From: Galerina marginata
Lineage: Eukaryota > Basidiomycota > Agaricomycetes > Agaricales > Galerinaceae
Assembly: GCA_023014335.1 (NCBI GenBank)
Contig: JAECYW010000024.1
Location: 682,001-746,000, forward strand
DNA length: 64,000 nt
Direction: 5' to 3'
Made by a program: the position numbers and the translations under genes. This document shows positions 22,209 through 35,946 of this stretch, piece by piece; within the stretch, counting starts at the first letter, position 1; each line of letters starts with the position of its first letter. A model generated the notes under the pieces. It saw nothing but the letters and a program-made list of their open reading frames with translations. It had not been told where the DNA came from and did no database searches.

Positions 22209-25200
22209 AAGCTTGCTATAATGCGATCAGAACTGGAATTGTCAATTCCGAGTCCAGCATCCTGACGTTTGACTCCCTTTTCGATTTCTACCACTCGTAT
22301 CTCTTTGTTACTGGTTATCCGACTGCCGGGAACAAAGTTATATTGAGTGTTCAATGACCATTCTCCTATTGAAGACTCGCTCTTGTCAGCTCAGTAAGTT
22401 TGACAGTAAGCAGTCGTTTTTTCTACCAGTTCCGTGAGATTAAGATTAAGCGCTGGCGGTTTTGCCGCCTTCTCTTCCGTGATTTAAATATGCTAACACT
22501 GAGATATTGAATTGCACGGTAATATTAAATGAGATCTATTCTTCATTCTGTCCAGTACAATTTTTAAGATAGATCTTCGCCGTTCGGGAGAGGCATGCCG
22601 ATTATCCATGTTGGATGATCCGGCAGCCATCCTTTCCTCCGTTCCCCCTTCTTGTTTTGGTACATTACATTTCGGTTCTCGGCTCATTTATTACTGGCTC
22701 AGGGCTGTTTTACAAGTGCCATTGCGTAATTGCGCACTGTTTGACGCCTATTTGCCTTGACGTACCCGCTCGAGCATGGCGAGAACACATTGGGACCCGA
22801 GAACAAAGTACTGCACCTCCGATGGGCTGTCGTACTATCCCTCCTCCGTCCCCGCTTCTCTGTTTCACTCTTAAAATTCCGTTACATTTGATTTGCTTCT
22901 TTTACGGCCTGTTGACTGTTCGGATCCTGCTAGACTAGGGTTCAGTCAGTCGGTTACAGCCTAACTCACCGCAGAAATTGTATTCTCGTCAGTGTGAAGA
23001 GGCCGCTAAATTGGTACTTCGGTCAATTAAACTATGCCTATATTAAATCCAACATTTTTTTCAAGAATTAAACAAATCAGAGCCGGATTGAAGTTGCAGA
23101 CGGGATATGAAAAGCACGGGCGCCTATTTTCCGGTCTGAGTAATTTCCGTCGAAATGTCCCGGTTTTCTCTTGAATATTGCAACCAAAAGGTCTATAGGA
23201 CACTTAGAGTACACTGTAAGCAATTCTACTGCGATTATACTGGCGATGCGGGTGATGCGAGCTCCGAGACGCAAGACGGCGGCATCATCGGGTACCGATC
23301 AGACGATCCACTCCTCCGCACCCACTTCTCCGTTTCACTCCCAGAAAACTGCTCACCTTTATGCTTCTATTCTAGTTTTACACTATTTGGTACCCATCCG
23401 GCTAGCTACCTGTCAACGAGGAGCGATCGAGGGCATGACGAAGGCAGAAGGATAAATCGGGCGGCACAGCAGGCGCTTGATTTGTACAACTGCCTCGCGT
23501 CAATCACACATAGTATATTAGAATATCGAGGACATCTAATCTAATTGCTAGTACCTATTCAGTCAATATATACTCGCATCAGTGACAATAACAAAGGAAT
23601 TATGAACGTGAGCGCGCAAACCTTGAGCCGTCCGATCAAATCATCATCTCCTCCATCCCCACTTCTCGCGTTGTCTTCAAAAAAGGGCTCGTTTCTGTCG
23701 CAGAACCACCCGCTTATTCGGGTCTCACTAGGCTAGGGTCCGACGAATTTAACTAAGGGGATTCCGGTCCAGACATCTCGAGAACAGTGGGTGTGGGTCT
23801 CTTGCAGCTTGCTAGTTTAAGCGCCGATCTCGTCTTTGTGCGTGTTTCGTAGAATCAAAGTAATTAGAAATATGAATATATTAAACGGTGTAGCTCGCAG
23901 AGTGGAGCACAGTACGTACTTCAATTAAATTAAACGAAAGGTAAGCGAGCGGTGCACGGAGACGGGAATGAGGCGCGAGATGAGAGATCCGAGATCAATA
24001 CGGTATCTCGGAATCCTACATCTCCTCCGTCTCCCCGTCTCCTTTCTTCTCTCGAAAAACCAGCCTGTTTCAGCTGTTCGGCTCCGAATGTTTGCTTGGT
24101 ACTAGCTTGAGAAGCAGGAGGCGTTGACGTTAACGCGGGCGCAAGGAAATCTTTTCGAAGGTACGTACCTCCGTTCAATGGCAATGTAGTGCGTTGCGCA
24201 TATCCTTCGAATTCCTGCTGATTTTTTCCCTTAGCGGGTGCTGTGTGGATCTCACGAGTGGGGTGGATTTAATTTAGGCCCTTTAAGTGGTTGGCGAATC
24301 ATATTCTCCGTATGCTTGGATTCGAGGGAGGAGGATTGGGAATGATTTAGAGATAGACGTAGAGTATAGTACAAACTTCAAGTTGTTGGATTATTTCATT
24401 CAAAATAGACATTCAATTTATTCATCTAAGAGACAGAGAGCGGTATAATACACCAAGATAGAATACGAAAGAGGACATACGCAGCATATCTGAATCTCAG
24501 AACCCAAGGAGGAGATACGATCTCCCCAGTCCCATCCGATCCCGCTCGGCTCACGGAGTTGTGGGTCCAGGGTCCATTCACACATCCGAAGTCGAAAAAA
24601 CACACTAGCCGCTAGGCTTCATTCATTGATTACTCGCCTACGTGCTACCGAATACAGGGAATGAGAAAAGGTATATAAACCTACGGGGATTTGGTTCGTA
24701 TCCTCCATCCCCTTTTCCCATCTTCTCTTCCTCTCCTCCTCTTCGTTCTCTTCCTCTTCTTCCTCTTCGTTCTCCTCCTCCTCCTCTCTATCGTCCACAA
24801 CCACCTCAACCCACAGGACAACTAACGGCAGCGACGCTCGCGATCTGGTACGTACCGCCTGCTCATTCGACTTCCCGCTCGGGCTGATGTTCTCGCCGAC
24901 CTTTGCAGGTCTTCACATGTTTCTTGTCTGTATGGTGGGTGCTCGTTCGTCGTCCGCTTCGTTCCAGTTCGCTGAACGCGTCCTAGATGCACCTAAATGA
25001 ACGAAAAAAGAACAGATAAGCCACCGTAAGAGTAAGTTATGAAATCCTCTACTTACCCAGCACGACTTCTAATTTTTTCGGCTTCGTCTTTCAGCACGAA
25101 ACGGCGACGGCATGGCCTCCAACCTCCAGGTAAGCTGTCTCGCTCGTCATCTGCCCCATCCTCTTCACACTAACATCGCGTCATTCCGTTCCAGGAACAC

Positions 25201-28200
25201 CACGCATCGCGACATCCAACGAAGACTGAAATCTGAAGAGAAAAAAAGGTAAGCACACAATTTAATGATTCAGGATACGAAATAAACTTACCAGCCTTCG
25301 AGCTAACAGCCTGACGTGGCACGACGGCGCTGCTGCTGCTGCCAGTGCCGCCATGCATTCCCAATGGCGACGTACGAATGGAAGGACCAGCAGCAGCAGT
25401 GGAGGCAGCAGCGACGACTAGAAATAGTCGAGACCGCTGTCCATACGACGAGCGGCCTCGCTATTCGCGAGCTGGTACGTTCTCCCGCTGTCTTAACCTC
25501 CCGCGCCGTCGTTAACACCCCGTCTTTCGCAGCCTGCAGCTTCCTACCACCTCCTCATCCGTACCGCCCCAATAGAATCCCCACCCGGAGCCAACCCCGG
25601 ACCCAGACCCAAGAGCATGCGAGGAAGGACGACGACGATGACAGTAGCGGGACGACTGGATAGTCGAGACCGCTGTCCGCGTCGTCTGACGGCGGTGTAC
25701 GAGCTGGCAGGTACGTCTTCCCTTTCATTTTCTTCACGGGCAGCACCTCTAACACCCGCCCCACCTCTCCAAGCATCACCGCACCCCAGTTCTCGGCACC
25801 CGTGCCTCCAGCTCCAGTCCCAGCTGCCAAACGAACGAATGAGGGGGCGATATCGGGACGCGAAGGGGACGGCGGCGACTACTGGAAATAGTCGAGACCG
25901 CCGTCCGTCTATCGACTGGATCGCGTGTGTCGCTGGCCGAGCGTCTTGACGATTTGGAGTCGGGTTCGACTTCGCAGGTGGAGGAGACGGCGGGGAGGAC
26001 GACGAGCAGGGGACGGTATTGGCTGGCTGCGAGTTTCCTGGTGAGTGGCCTGCTCTGACTTTCGTTCTTCGGGTGTTTGACTCGTTTTCACGCAGCGGGG
26101 TCGTACAGCGCGGCTAGGAGCACCAGCTCCGGGTCCAGGGAGGTGGATGTGCTGGCGGGTGCTGGCAGGTGACGGCGGGGTCTTGACGTTGGCATTGAAG
26201 TTCCAACATCGGGGTGCAGGCTGTGGGGGTGATAGAACGAGGTAAGCAGGTGTTTGATGACGATATGAACTTTTACTTACCTCGTTATCTCGATAGGATC
26301 CCCCAAATTCGACTTTGCGAGTACGCTCGCGGGACTTCGCCCGTCAGCTCCTGAAGGCCTAGCGATGACGTTGAGCTCGTAAGGGTGCTAGATACGAGGT
26401 AAGCGAGTTTTCAAACACTAAAACAAAGTATTACTGACCTTTGTTGATATTACCAAGTCTCTTCAGCCCCTACAACGACGTCCACACGTCGATATCCACC
26501 CAACGAACGCGAAACGGCTCTTCTGAGCCGAGGCTGCTGGGTTAACGAGGGCGCCGCGGGAGACGTGTGGGCGGGATTCTTGAGACTTCGTTTCGTTATC
26601 GATGCGAGTAGTTGCAGGCTGTAGGGGTGATAGAACGAGGTAAGCGTGTATTTGTTGACGATATGAACCTCTGCTTACCTCGTTATCTTGACAGATTTCC
26701 CGAAATTCGAAATTCGAGCTGGGGGCTGCACTCGCGGGACGTCGCAGGTCGAGTTCTCGAAGGCGCAGCGATGATGTGGAGGTTGCGAGGGTGCTAGATA
26801 CGAGGTAAGTCAGCTTTCGAACACTAAAACAAACCGATACTTACTTACTTTTGGCTGCTCCTACTATCCAGCTTCCCCCGTACCCTCTAACGGGGTTCCT
26901 CCGTCCTCTAGCGGCAACGAATGCGAAACGGGTGCGGTTGCACTCGTTCGTGCCCTTGCTGGTGTGTACGATTCGTACTTCCGCGGGAGGATGCACGGCA
27001 GCTTGAACCTGATCTTCCGGGTTGGATGGGAACACGGAAAACGGAGACGAGGCCGCTGGGCCAACAACGGCGCCGCAGGAGGTGATTTGGCGGGATTCGT
27101 GATACGTTGGCTGCACGAATAACGCCTCCGTAAGTCTTCTCGTCCGTTGCTAGCTTCAATTTCGTGGCTGATGTCCATCTCCACCTCGCTCTCCCTAGAC
27201 CCAAACCCTGGCGAGCTTGCGAGTCAACGAAATCGCGCCATTACACGGCGGCGAAGGCGATGTTGAAGGGGAGCGTCGGCGTCGGTTTCGAAGATGGGAT
27301 GGGTGGGATTGGAAGACGGGAAGGGAGAAGGGAGAAGGAGAGGACTAGGGAGAGAGTTTATGTAGCACTGTACTGTAAGTGATGGAATGAATAAAAGATC
27401 GGCTTACGTGATGACGTGTTTTCTTTGGTCATCGTCTTCTTGTCCCGAACCACAACATGGAAAAGTTCACGACGCTCGAACCAGTCAAACTTTATTCATC
27501 GACGTTTCTCGGCCGCACCACTGGGCCCAAAGTTCCTGTACCACAGCTCGTTGGCCGACTCCCCGCTGACTTGCACTTTCTAGTGATCTCACACCTCGGA
27601 GTCCCTGATATTCCTTCGTATAGCCGATGCTGCCGTGCTACAGCAGGCTTCGTACGAGAGGGGCGGTGCTGGGAGAGGCGATGGTCTGCGCTGCGAATCG
27701 ATTCGGACCCAGAGCTGAAGAAGGTAATGGATTTTCTAGAGAAAAAGGTCAATGACAAGGCGGTGCCTACTCTCTCGGTCGACGACGAATTCGGGGATTT
27801 TACAGTGGGCGATGCGTTCAACAAGAATGATTTCCAGGACCCACCATCTCTGTCCTATTCCCTTGCCCCACAGAAACCAACTGCACTCACGAAATACAAG
27901 CACGCCCATGCTCTGCTTAAATCTCTCGCCCATCTCCTCTCCTCCCCGCCACATCTCTTCCTTTCATCTCTTGCCGCGCAGTTGACACCTTCAATCAAGC
28001 TCTCCGAACAAGCAAGGACTTTGCGCCTGCTCTCGCTTTTCCTCTCTTCACCCGTATCACCCGTGCGGCAATGGGATACTTTATTCCTATCTTTGCGGAG
28101 CGCGATGGACAGATTCGATTCACAGCTGCTAGCGGCGTTCGACGTGGCAGACGGGCGCGGGGATGAGGCTGGCATGCGGGAGGCGGCAGAGTCGAGCTGG

Positions 28201-28661
28201 GAGGTATGGGATCGGACAACAGGCGGGGACTGGGAGATGGGCAAGGTCTGGGCTGAGAAGAGGGAGATTTTTTATCAGCAGGAAAAATGGAAGGCTTTGG
28301 ATAATTTTACGTGAGTGCTTGTGCCTTTTATTACCCGTTTTTCTTTGTGATGCTTATTCTGTGCAGTTCAGAGAAACAGCTTAACTTTGCGGCGATGGAC
28401 GAATTTATGGACGATATCCTAGGCGCGATCAACGAACACGGTGCTCGCGCAGTCCGCGTCTTCCCACCCGCTTCACAGGTTGTCCTTCTCTTCTCAGAAC
28501 GGCTCGCCAACGAAGTCGTAAGTCTATTTTATTACTCGTGTTCTCTAATTAATTTGTCTTCAGGTTGGTGAATACATCACGACTCTCCTTGCACACGCAC
28601 GCGAAATCTCAACAGATATCTACCTCAAGTCCGCAGCTGCCTCGTTTCGTGAGGCATGGAA
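21930..28661. repeat. Tandem unit, copy 3, partial (identity ends inside recyclin exon 3)
   Basis: This copy matches copy 1 at +21929 up to 28661. The first mismatch is 28662 (G here, A at 6733 in copy 1). From there to about 29628 the sequences stay alignable but differ at roughly one base in 15 by eye, mostly at third codon positions. They then lose all similarity inside intron 5. The array therefore ends within a gene, and the last copy alone keeps the complete 3' end. Confidence 0.95.
24672..27379 (+). ncRNA. Candidate multi-exon non-coding transcript, copy 3
   Basis: Identical to the copy-1 region, with all intron-like segments at +21929. It lies upstream of the complete recyclin gene, so any cis effect on that gene would act from here. 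Confidence 0.45.
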
Positions 28662-30774
28662 GATGGTTGACGCCATTATGCAGGCTGCAAAGCAGAGGCC
28701 TGATTCCGTCGTTGAGAGGACAAAGGCGGAAGACGTCGTGTATGTTTTTATATTGTTCTAACTTTCTTGCTAGCTAAATTAAATCACAGGTACCAAATGT
28801 TCGAAACTAACATGGACGAATACCTCGACGAAGAAGTAGAAGCCGTCAAACGCGCACTCGATGCGATCTGCAAAGGATGGGACCAAGAAGCAGCAGCACC
28901 CACATCGCCCACCTCCCCACGACACTTCTCCCACTCCAACCCACACTCCAACCCACAACACACGCAAAACCCGGCGCTCCTCAAACGCACAGTCCTCGCC
29001 TCGTTCACCAACATCCTGCTGCTTCCCGTGACTATTGTCCCGCGCACGGTCGGCGCTGTAGGTGGTGCGATTATGGCAGGTGGCGGGGCGGCGGTGCAGG
29101 GTATCGGGATGCTGAATCCGCAGCGGTGGGTGGGTGGTGGGAACGTTGCAGGAGACGCTGGGTATTCGAAGAACCTGAAAGACGGGGGGATGCTATTCGA
29201 GGTTGGGGATGAGGACGAGGAGGATTACGTGCCCAGTGCTGTTGGACCGAAGGGGGATAAAGGCTCACGTATGTCTTCTTGACCTTCCACTCAGTGAGGT
29301 GTTGATGACGTGTCCCAGTTTCGTTGTCCCAACTGGAAATCAAATCACCAACACCGCTCATGAACACGTCAACCCCACCGGTCAGCGCCGCAGACCCGAA
29401 TCCAGAAACGGCGCAGCTGGACCTGCTCCTCTCGCTGGACGTCGCGCTGTCCCTCATCCATGCAGATCGCGAGTCGCTCAAGCGTGTCGAGACGTTCGCG
29501 GGGTACCCGGGGCACTATGGGCACCGCGTGCGTGACACCATCGAGGAGCTCTTTGTGTTGATGTTGGGCGCGTTGGGGGAGAGGCATGTTGGAAGGGGGT
29601 TTTCGAGGTGGGTTTCTGTCTTTGTTGTCGTTTTTCAAGTGGGCTGACTGAATTTCGCAGGGCAACGGAACGGATGAAGGCGTACAAGCCTGCGGAGCAC
29701 ACAGAAATGGCAAGTGTAGCGCCACTTGTGCAGTTCTTCGAGCTCGTGCATATTGGAGACACGATTCAGTCCATCATGCAAGTGTATTTCGACAAAGAGC
29801 TCGTACGTAAACACCTGTATTTCTTCTTTGTGATCGTGACCTCACCTCCTGCCCATCATGTCCCTTACAGGCACCGCACATTGACAAAACAGATTTCCTG
29901 AACGCAGTCGTGCGAGAGAAGAAGCGGTTCGAGAACTCGCTGGACGACTCGGTCGCTGCAGGCTTGAACGCCGGTACGGAGGTACTCATGAACCAGGTCT
30001 GTAGCGCTCTTCTTCTCCTTGCTCTTTGCCTTTCCGAGCTGACTCTTTGACGTTTTCAGGTAGAACATATCATCCTCACACTAACCAAAGCGCGTGAATA
30101 CTACCCGCCCGAAGACGCCCCCTTGGAACTCGGGCCGACGAAAGGTTGCACGGAGGCGATACGGTGCTTGGAGAATCACTGCAAGCTGCTGAAGGGAAGC
30201 ACGAGCAAGGAGGTGCTAGAGGTGTTTTATCAGGAGGTTGGGTTACGGTTGATCGGGTATGTCATTGACTGTGTTTTTGTTTCCCTTTGTCTGGTTTCTC
30301 ATGGGATTTCGTAAATGATCTAGGATATTGCAGAAGCACATCAAACGGCAGATCATCTCGCTGAGTGGCGGGTTCCAGGTCATCGCGGACTTGAATGCGT
30401 ACAATGCGTTCGTTTCGTCGCTAAAGGTGCGTTTCTTGTAACCTTAACATAACCCTACCTCTCCAAAGCGCTTACTTTCTGACAGATTCCAACTGTTACG
30501 GCCGATTTCTCGCACCTCAAAATGCTGGGACACGTGTACATCGTTGAAGACGCGAAAGACCTGGCACAGATCGTGAAGGATGTGGCAAGGTATGGTGGGG
30601 CGTATAGACCTGAGGTAAATATTCATCACCTTTCCAAACAACCACCAATTCTTGACGAAATTGCAGGATGTGTACGAGTTCATCCAGCGCCGCTCGGACT
30701 GGAAGAAGATCGAGAAGACGGTAGATAAAACGATGTATAATCTGAGCTTCAAAGAGGACTGCATCGTTTGTTGA
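27457..30774 (+). CDS. RCY1: Recyclin-1-like F-box and Sec10 domain protein, complete
   Basis: Eleven exons (27457-28310, 28367-28517, 28564-28739, 28790-29268, 29319-29607, 29661-29802, 29871-29996, 30060-30256, 30324-30426, 30486-30614, 30667-30774) join to 918 codons without a break. An F-box with the LVGRLPADLHFLVISHL start lies at about residues 33-78. The rest is the long helical exocyst Sec10-like region, with a Pro/His-rich insertion and a Gly-rich hydrophobic stretch in exon 4. The last four residues are CIVC, a CaaX prenylation box. In yeasts Rcy1/Pof6 binds Skp1 and acts in recycling of endocytosed membrane proteins. The combination of F-box, Sec10-like body and CaaX is diagnostic. 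Exons 1-3 are identical to the truncated copies upstream; the rest differs. Confidence 0.9.
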
Positions 30775-32007
30775 CTGGTTTCCAAATGTTCGTGTTCGCG
30801 TAAACGGTCGATGATCGAGGTTTCTGCTCGGGTGTGACGATGATGGCCAGAGGGCTTATCTCAGCAATGGGATCGTTGATGTTGGCGCTTTCTGCGAGAC
30901 GGTCTCGAAGAGACGAAACGAGGTGTTTCTGGGATGTCTCTCAGGGGTTGGAGCTGTTGAGGTGGGTTACTTTTCACTGTCTGCTATCAGCTTTAACGGG
31001 AAATCCAGCACGATAACCATGCTTATCACTCTCCATTTTCGTGCGTGCTTCGAGTCCAATGACAAAAAGGAGACCAATATTGCTCTGGCATCTGTTTGCC
31101 TGGATATGATGACCAACATTCCAAATTTCGATTTCTACCACATTGGCGTGAATTGGACTCTGGGCCTCCTTCGTCCACTTAATGTTGACACATGCCTCTT
31201 TGAAGAACTGCAGAACTGCTTTGTCAATGGACAAACCAAGTCGGCCTTTCGAAATAATCGGACACTCGTAACAATCTCGATATTGCTCGGCTCACCACCT
31301 AAATTGTAGTCTCTGACCGAAAGGAGAGTTCGTCCATTTCTTCCTCCCTGGTTCGTCTCGGATTATTCCCTCTTCAACATGGTGTTCTTCAACTCGCAGA
31401 CCTCAGATATCGGCAAACCAAGATTGTCTATTGCCTTCCAACGGTGGTCTTTCCATCAACAACTATACCACTCACCGTGTTGGTGTTTCTGAACCTTACC
31501 AGGTTAAGGCGGTGCAATTTGAATACTTTGAACGAGGCTGAATCTGTTGGAAACCAAATCGGAGTGTACAAGGACGAGGGGTCCTCAAGGGAAGGACTAC
31601 TGATACTTAGGATGTTGCTTTGGTGGCAGCCGGAGTGGTCTTGTGCGCTTTTCACTCATCCGCCTAATTAATACAACCTGGATGGATACTATGAAGCGAA
31701 AACGTGCCGATTTATAATTTTAATTATTGATCAACCTTCCAGGGGTTCTATAGACCAGTAATGGCCAAGGTTTCTCTGGACGTCTGCCTCTGGCCTTATT
31801 GTTCGAAGGGTCAAAGGGCTTGCCATTCCTTGTTAGGTTGGCCTGCTGGACGGGTCCGTGTGCAAATTTGAATAAAGACGTCAAAACGAGTCTTCTTATG
31901 TAAATTGACTATCTTGATCTTGTTCAGTGATAGCCATCTCTTTAATTCATTCCCTCTTGTCCTTTCTTCCTTGCAGGCCGTCTGTATCGAAGCATATCGG
32001 TAGCACC
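30775..32007. other. Intergenic stretch, nothing recognised
   Basis: This lies between the complete recyclin gene and the SET gene, both on the plus strand. It holds short frames on both strands (longest about 128 codons at 30923-31309) without motif or splice support. It presumably contains the recyclin 3' untranslated region and the SET promoter. Confidence 0.5.
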
Positions 32008-33468
32008 ATGAAGCGTGGTTTTCTGAACAAGCCCCAACGGAAAGGTCCTCCCGCAGAAACTACTCAGGCCGCTCAAAGCGCCAAAAGAGACTCTGCGACT
32101 GAAAGTTCTGCGGTTTCCACAGAAAAAGGTTCGCTTTATCTTCAAAATACAAAGGCATGTAGCTGTGACTCAAACGATTTGTGGCCCTTTCTGCAGAACG
32201 ACCAGAGCTGCAAAACCCGACTCCAACCAATGAAACGGCATCCCCATCCAGGCCCGAACTTGAGAACCTTACGTTTGTTACTATACCCCCTCGTCGCCCC
32301 AATATGCCAGATGACCGCGATGGACACGTAGAACTATTGGTACCCAGCTACGGAAACGCGCTGAAAAAGATCCAGAACACGCCAGGGTACCCAAAGCCAG
32401 TCCCAAAGACTCCGCAAAAGAACTACATTATCAAGCCGACGCAAGATATGGGCATCGCGATGTTTGCAACACGCGATCTTCAGAAGGGAGATCTTATATT
32501 TGCCGAGCGTCCGTATCTCTGCGCATCAGAGGCAGTCATAGCTAGCGATGTTTTTGATCAGGCCATTGCCAGGAATCTCCCACCTGATGTGGCAGTCAAG
32601 TTCCTCAGAGGACTGTCAGAAAAGCGACTTCAGCACATGGTTTCCAAGATGTCGGAGGCGGATAAGACCAGTATTATGCAACTGGCGAATTCTCATGATG
32701 ACGAAGAGGATACCGGACCTCTTGCTGGCAGGCTGCGAACCAATTGCTACACCGTCAAAACAAAACTTTGGGATGATGTTCACTCGAGCTTTCCTGATGG
32801 AAAGGGTGGAACCATGAAGTTAGGATACTTGATCATGGGGAAAGACGTGTCTCGAATTAACCACAGGTGAAAAAAAATTGCAATTGAAAGTACCGCACTT
32901 ACCAACGTTTTCCAGCTGTATGCCAAACGCCAAACACAGCTTCGACGTCGCGTCATTCTCGATCCAGTTCTTTGCTGTAAAACCCATCAAATCCGGAGAA
33001 CAAATCTTCTACTCTTACGCCGAACCGCAGGACCCTCTTGCCGTGCGTCGCGCTTACCTAGAGCGCTATCGTATCGACTGCAAATGCTACGCCTGCACAA
33101 ACAGCTCTCCTGAAATCGAGGCCTTTCGACGTGAATTTCCTCAGAAAATCCAGGCGTTGATCAATAAGTGCAACGATATGATCGGAGGACTTCCCGTGCT
33201 AGGAAAGGACGGGCAAGCCAGACCCCCTGTCCCCCGAAAGCCAATTAACCCAAGTATCATACCAAGACTCAAGAAGGAAGTTCTTGAGCCTTTGTTAAGG
33301 CTTCAGTCTGATATTGAACGAGAGGGTTTTGGTTTCTATAGGGAAACGACAAATTTGTGGATGGTTCTCTCGCGAACTTGGGAAGCCATTCCTGGAGATT
33401 ATGCTGCTAGGATGAAACAAAAAGCATTCGAGGAGATGGGGGTACTGATCAAGCTGTGGGGTTATTAA
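32008..33468 (+). CDS. SET-domain protein (SMYD-like, likely lysine methyltransferase)
   Basis: Exons 32008-32128, 32197-32866 and 32916-33468 join to 448 codons (447 residues). The first ~115 residues are polar and Pro-rich. The SET domain runs from about 118 to 300: MGIAMFATRDLQKGDLIFAE gives the first strands, RINHSCMPNAKHSF (about 260-273) is the NHSCxPN cofactor-binding motif, and FYSYAE carries the catalytic Tyr region. Cysteines 319, 321 and 324 (CKCYAC) form the post-SET zinc site. The spacing between early and late SET halves fits SMYD/SET5-like split SET proteins, but no MYND finger is visible. A protein-lysine methyltransferase is inferred; the substrate cannot be read from sequence. 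It ends 289 bp from the convergent amidase. Confidence 0.88.
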
Positions 33469-33757
33469 ACGCGCGCTTGCGTACTGAACAAATTTCTTGT
33501 CGTTGATACTCTATTCTGGTCGAATTAGCCATTCGTCTCAACATTGTCTGCATTTCTTGGTGATCGAAAAATACATCAATTGACTGGTACATACTGGTTC
33601 TATTTGCTGGTGACCGGTGACTGAGGTAGGCCGAAATGGAAATAACTACCAAAAGAAAACAGCGATCATGATCGCGGGGTTGATTTCAATTTTATTAAAT
33701 ACAGGGGTAAATAAACCCAAAATACAAGGAAATGCGACACCGGGATGCTGTACGGGT

Positions 33758-35946
33758 TCACTTCTTCCCAACGATGTCCTTCAACTGGGTTTTGGGAATA
33801 GCAGCAGGAATGGCCTTACGAGCCAATCTCGTTTGAGTCTTCTGCTCATAAGCAAAGGCAAGGCTAATCAACTCAAACTCAGAGAAAGCAGTCCCGAGGA
33901 AGGAAAGTCCGATTGGGACTCCTGGCGCGGGGTACACTGTCAGCGGGCCAGCAGAACCGATAGTCACGTTGTTCGGGTAGAAGCCCAAGGGTACTGTAGG
34001 CATAGGTTTAGTAAACTGGACGATAGGAGAAAACGATAGCAGAGTCACCTGTAACAATGGGGTATCCCGCAAGAGCTAGAGATGAGAATCGAAAAGATTA
34101 GCGACCAGTGAACGCGCTCATAGAGATTTGGTATAGTACCTGCTGGCACGGTCGTGAATCCAGGAGCTGGTAGAACAATGGCGTCTAACTTGTGAGCTTT
34201 CAGCGTTGCGTCAATTCCGCGGGTTGCACCGAGCTCGATGTCGAAGGCAAGGGACTGGAAGAAAGTCGCGTTGCGTCCTACAGTCGCCTGCGATTCGATG
34301 AGGCTAGAAGGAAGGAACGTCAGAGAATGAACATTACATTCAAAACGGGTACACGAACATGCTTTGGGACTCGAAACCCTTGGGTTCTTCGAGGGCCGGA
34401 TTGGCATTATTGAAAGCGATCAAGTCGGCCAAGCTCCGAACTCCGGAAGGGTTTTTCAGAAGAGCTTGGTAATAGGCATTGAGTTCGATCTAATCATTTC
34501 ATTCCGTTAACATTTGCAGTACAAAGGTGTAGTGTGACCAATTCTGACCTTGAAGTCGATGTCCAGAACGATAGTCTCGTTGTTAGAATTTGCAATTTCA
34601 AGAGCTGAGGGTAAGTCTGCCGGGTCGACAACTGTAGCGCCCAAAGACCTGATCGTCGCTAACGCCTGCTCAAAGACAACACTGACAAATGGGTCATTTC
34701 CAGTGAAGTTATCGTCAAGGAAAACGATTCTTGGTACACCGATTCTCTTGCCCTTCAAGGCGTTTTTGTTGAGGGCTTTTGTGAAGTCAGGAACAACGTT
34801 TGGCTGTGCGAGAGTGAAGTTGTCGTTTGGGTCTTTCCCAGCGATGACGGAGAGTACAATCGCGGCGTCGGTTACTGATCTAGTCATTGGACCAACTGTA
34901 TCTTGGTGTTCGGAAATTGGAATAACTATCAAGAAGAAAATGAGACTATGGAATTTTGATGAAGCGTAATACATACCTCCTGCTCGCGAAGTTAGCCCAA
35001 CAGTTGGTTTGATGCCGGCCAGGTTATTGTTGCTCGAAGGACAGGTGATGCTTCCGTCCGTCTCTGAACCCAACGTGACAGCCGCGAGTCCAATGGAGGC
35101 TGCAACTCCAGACCCGGACGAGGACCCGCATGGGTCGGCATTGGCGAAATAAGCGTTCGTACATTGACCACCTCTTCCTGACCATCCGGAAGCCAGGTTG
35201 CCACCTCTGAAGTGAGCAAATTCAGAAAGGTTTGCCTTGCCTGATGACAGCAATGAACTTCGGGGAAGTCAACGAACAGGTGACCATACCAAGTATAATC
35301 GCTCCAGCCTTTCTAAGGCGCTTCACGACCCCCGCATCTTCAGGAACAACAGACCCAAGAAGACTGAAGGAACCAGCAGTCGTGTTCAAGCCTAGAAAAC
35401 TCATAGTTTACCATCCGCCCTCTCAAATACCAGGACCAAATCCACCAACCTTCCGAAGCCACGGTAGCGATGTTATCCTGAAAAACACCTATGAGATAAA
35501 CGCCTTCGTTTCCTTGGATGCAGAACGAAAACGAACCTTCAAAAGAACAGGGATACCGTGCAGAAGCGATCGCTTTCCAGTTTTCTTCCTTTCCTTGTCC
35601 AAAGCCGCCGCTTGGGCCAACGCTGACGGGTTGATCTCCAAGACTGCACGAAGAGCAGGACCCTTCAAGTTGACCTCGTCAATACGAGCAAAGTACGCCT
35701 GTGTTCTGGCGTCAATGAAAGAGTTTGAGTGATAATGAACGCGACAATTACCTTGACTAGATCAACACTGGAGAAGTGACCCGCGTCCAGCCCCGCTTGT
35801 AATTCGAGAACCGATGCTTCATAGAGGTCTGGGAACTTGGCAGCTTCTGCGGCGTCGGTCTCGGTGCTCGAAGGGATACCTTGTGCTAATTGCAGGCAAG
35901 CAAGGACTGCTAGCAAAATGGAAAGCCACAATTTCGTGACAGACAT
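33758..35946 (-). CDS. Secreted amidase-signature family enzyme
   Basis: Ten exons on the minus strand (35752-35946, 35537-35698, 35450-35477, 35290-35391, 34977-35240, 34549-34901, 34353-34489, 34140-34303, 34049-34075, 33758-33993) join to 556 codons (555 residues). A hydrophobic N-terminus ending about AQG predicts a signal peptide. The amidase triad is visible: Lys119 in PVLLKDN, cis-Ser202 in CGSSSGSG and nucleophile Ser226 in GSETDGSI, with the family's typical 24-residue spacing between the serines. Such enzymes hydrolyse C-N amide bonds; the substrate is unknown. Nine introns, two flanking exons of only 27-28 nt, make this easy to mispredict. It is transcribed away from the phosphatase-like gene's side and converges on the SET gene. 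Confidence 0.9.
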
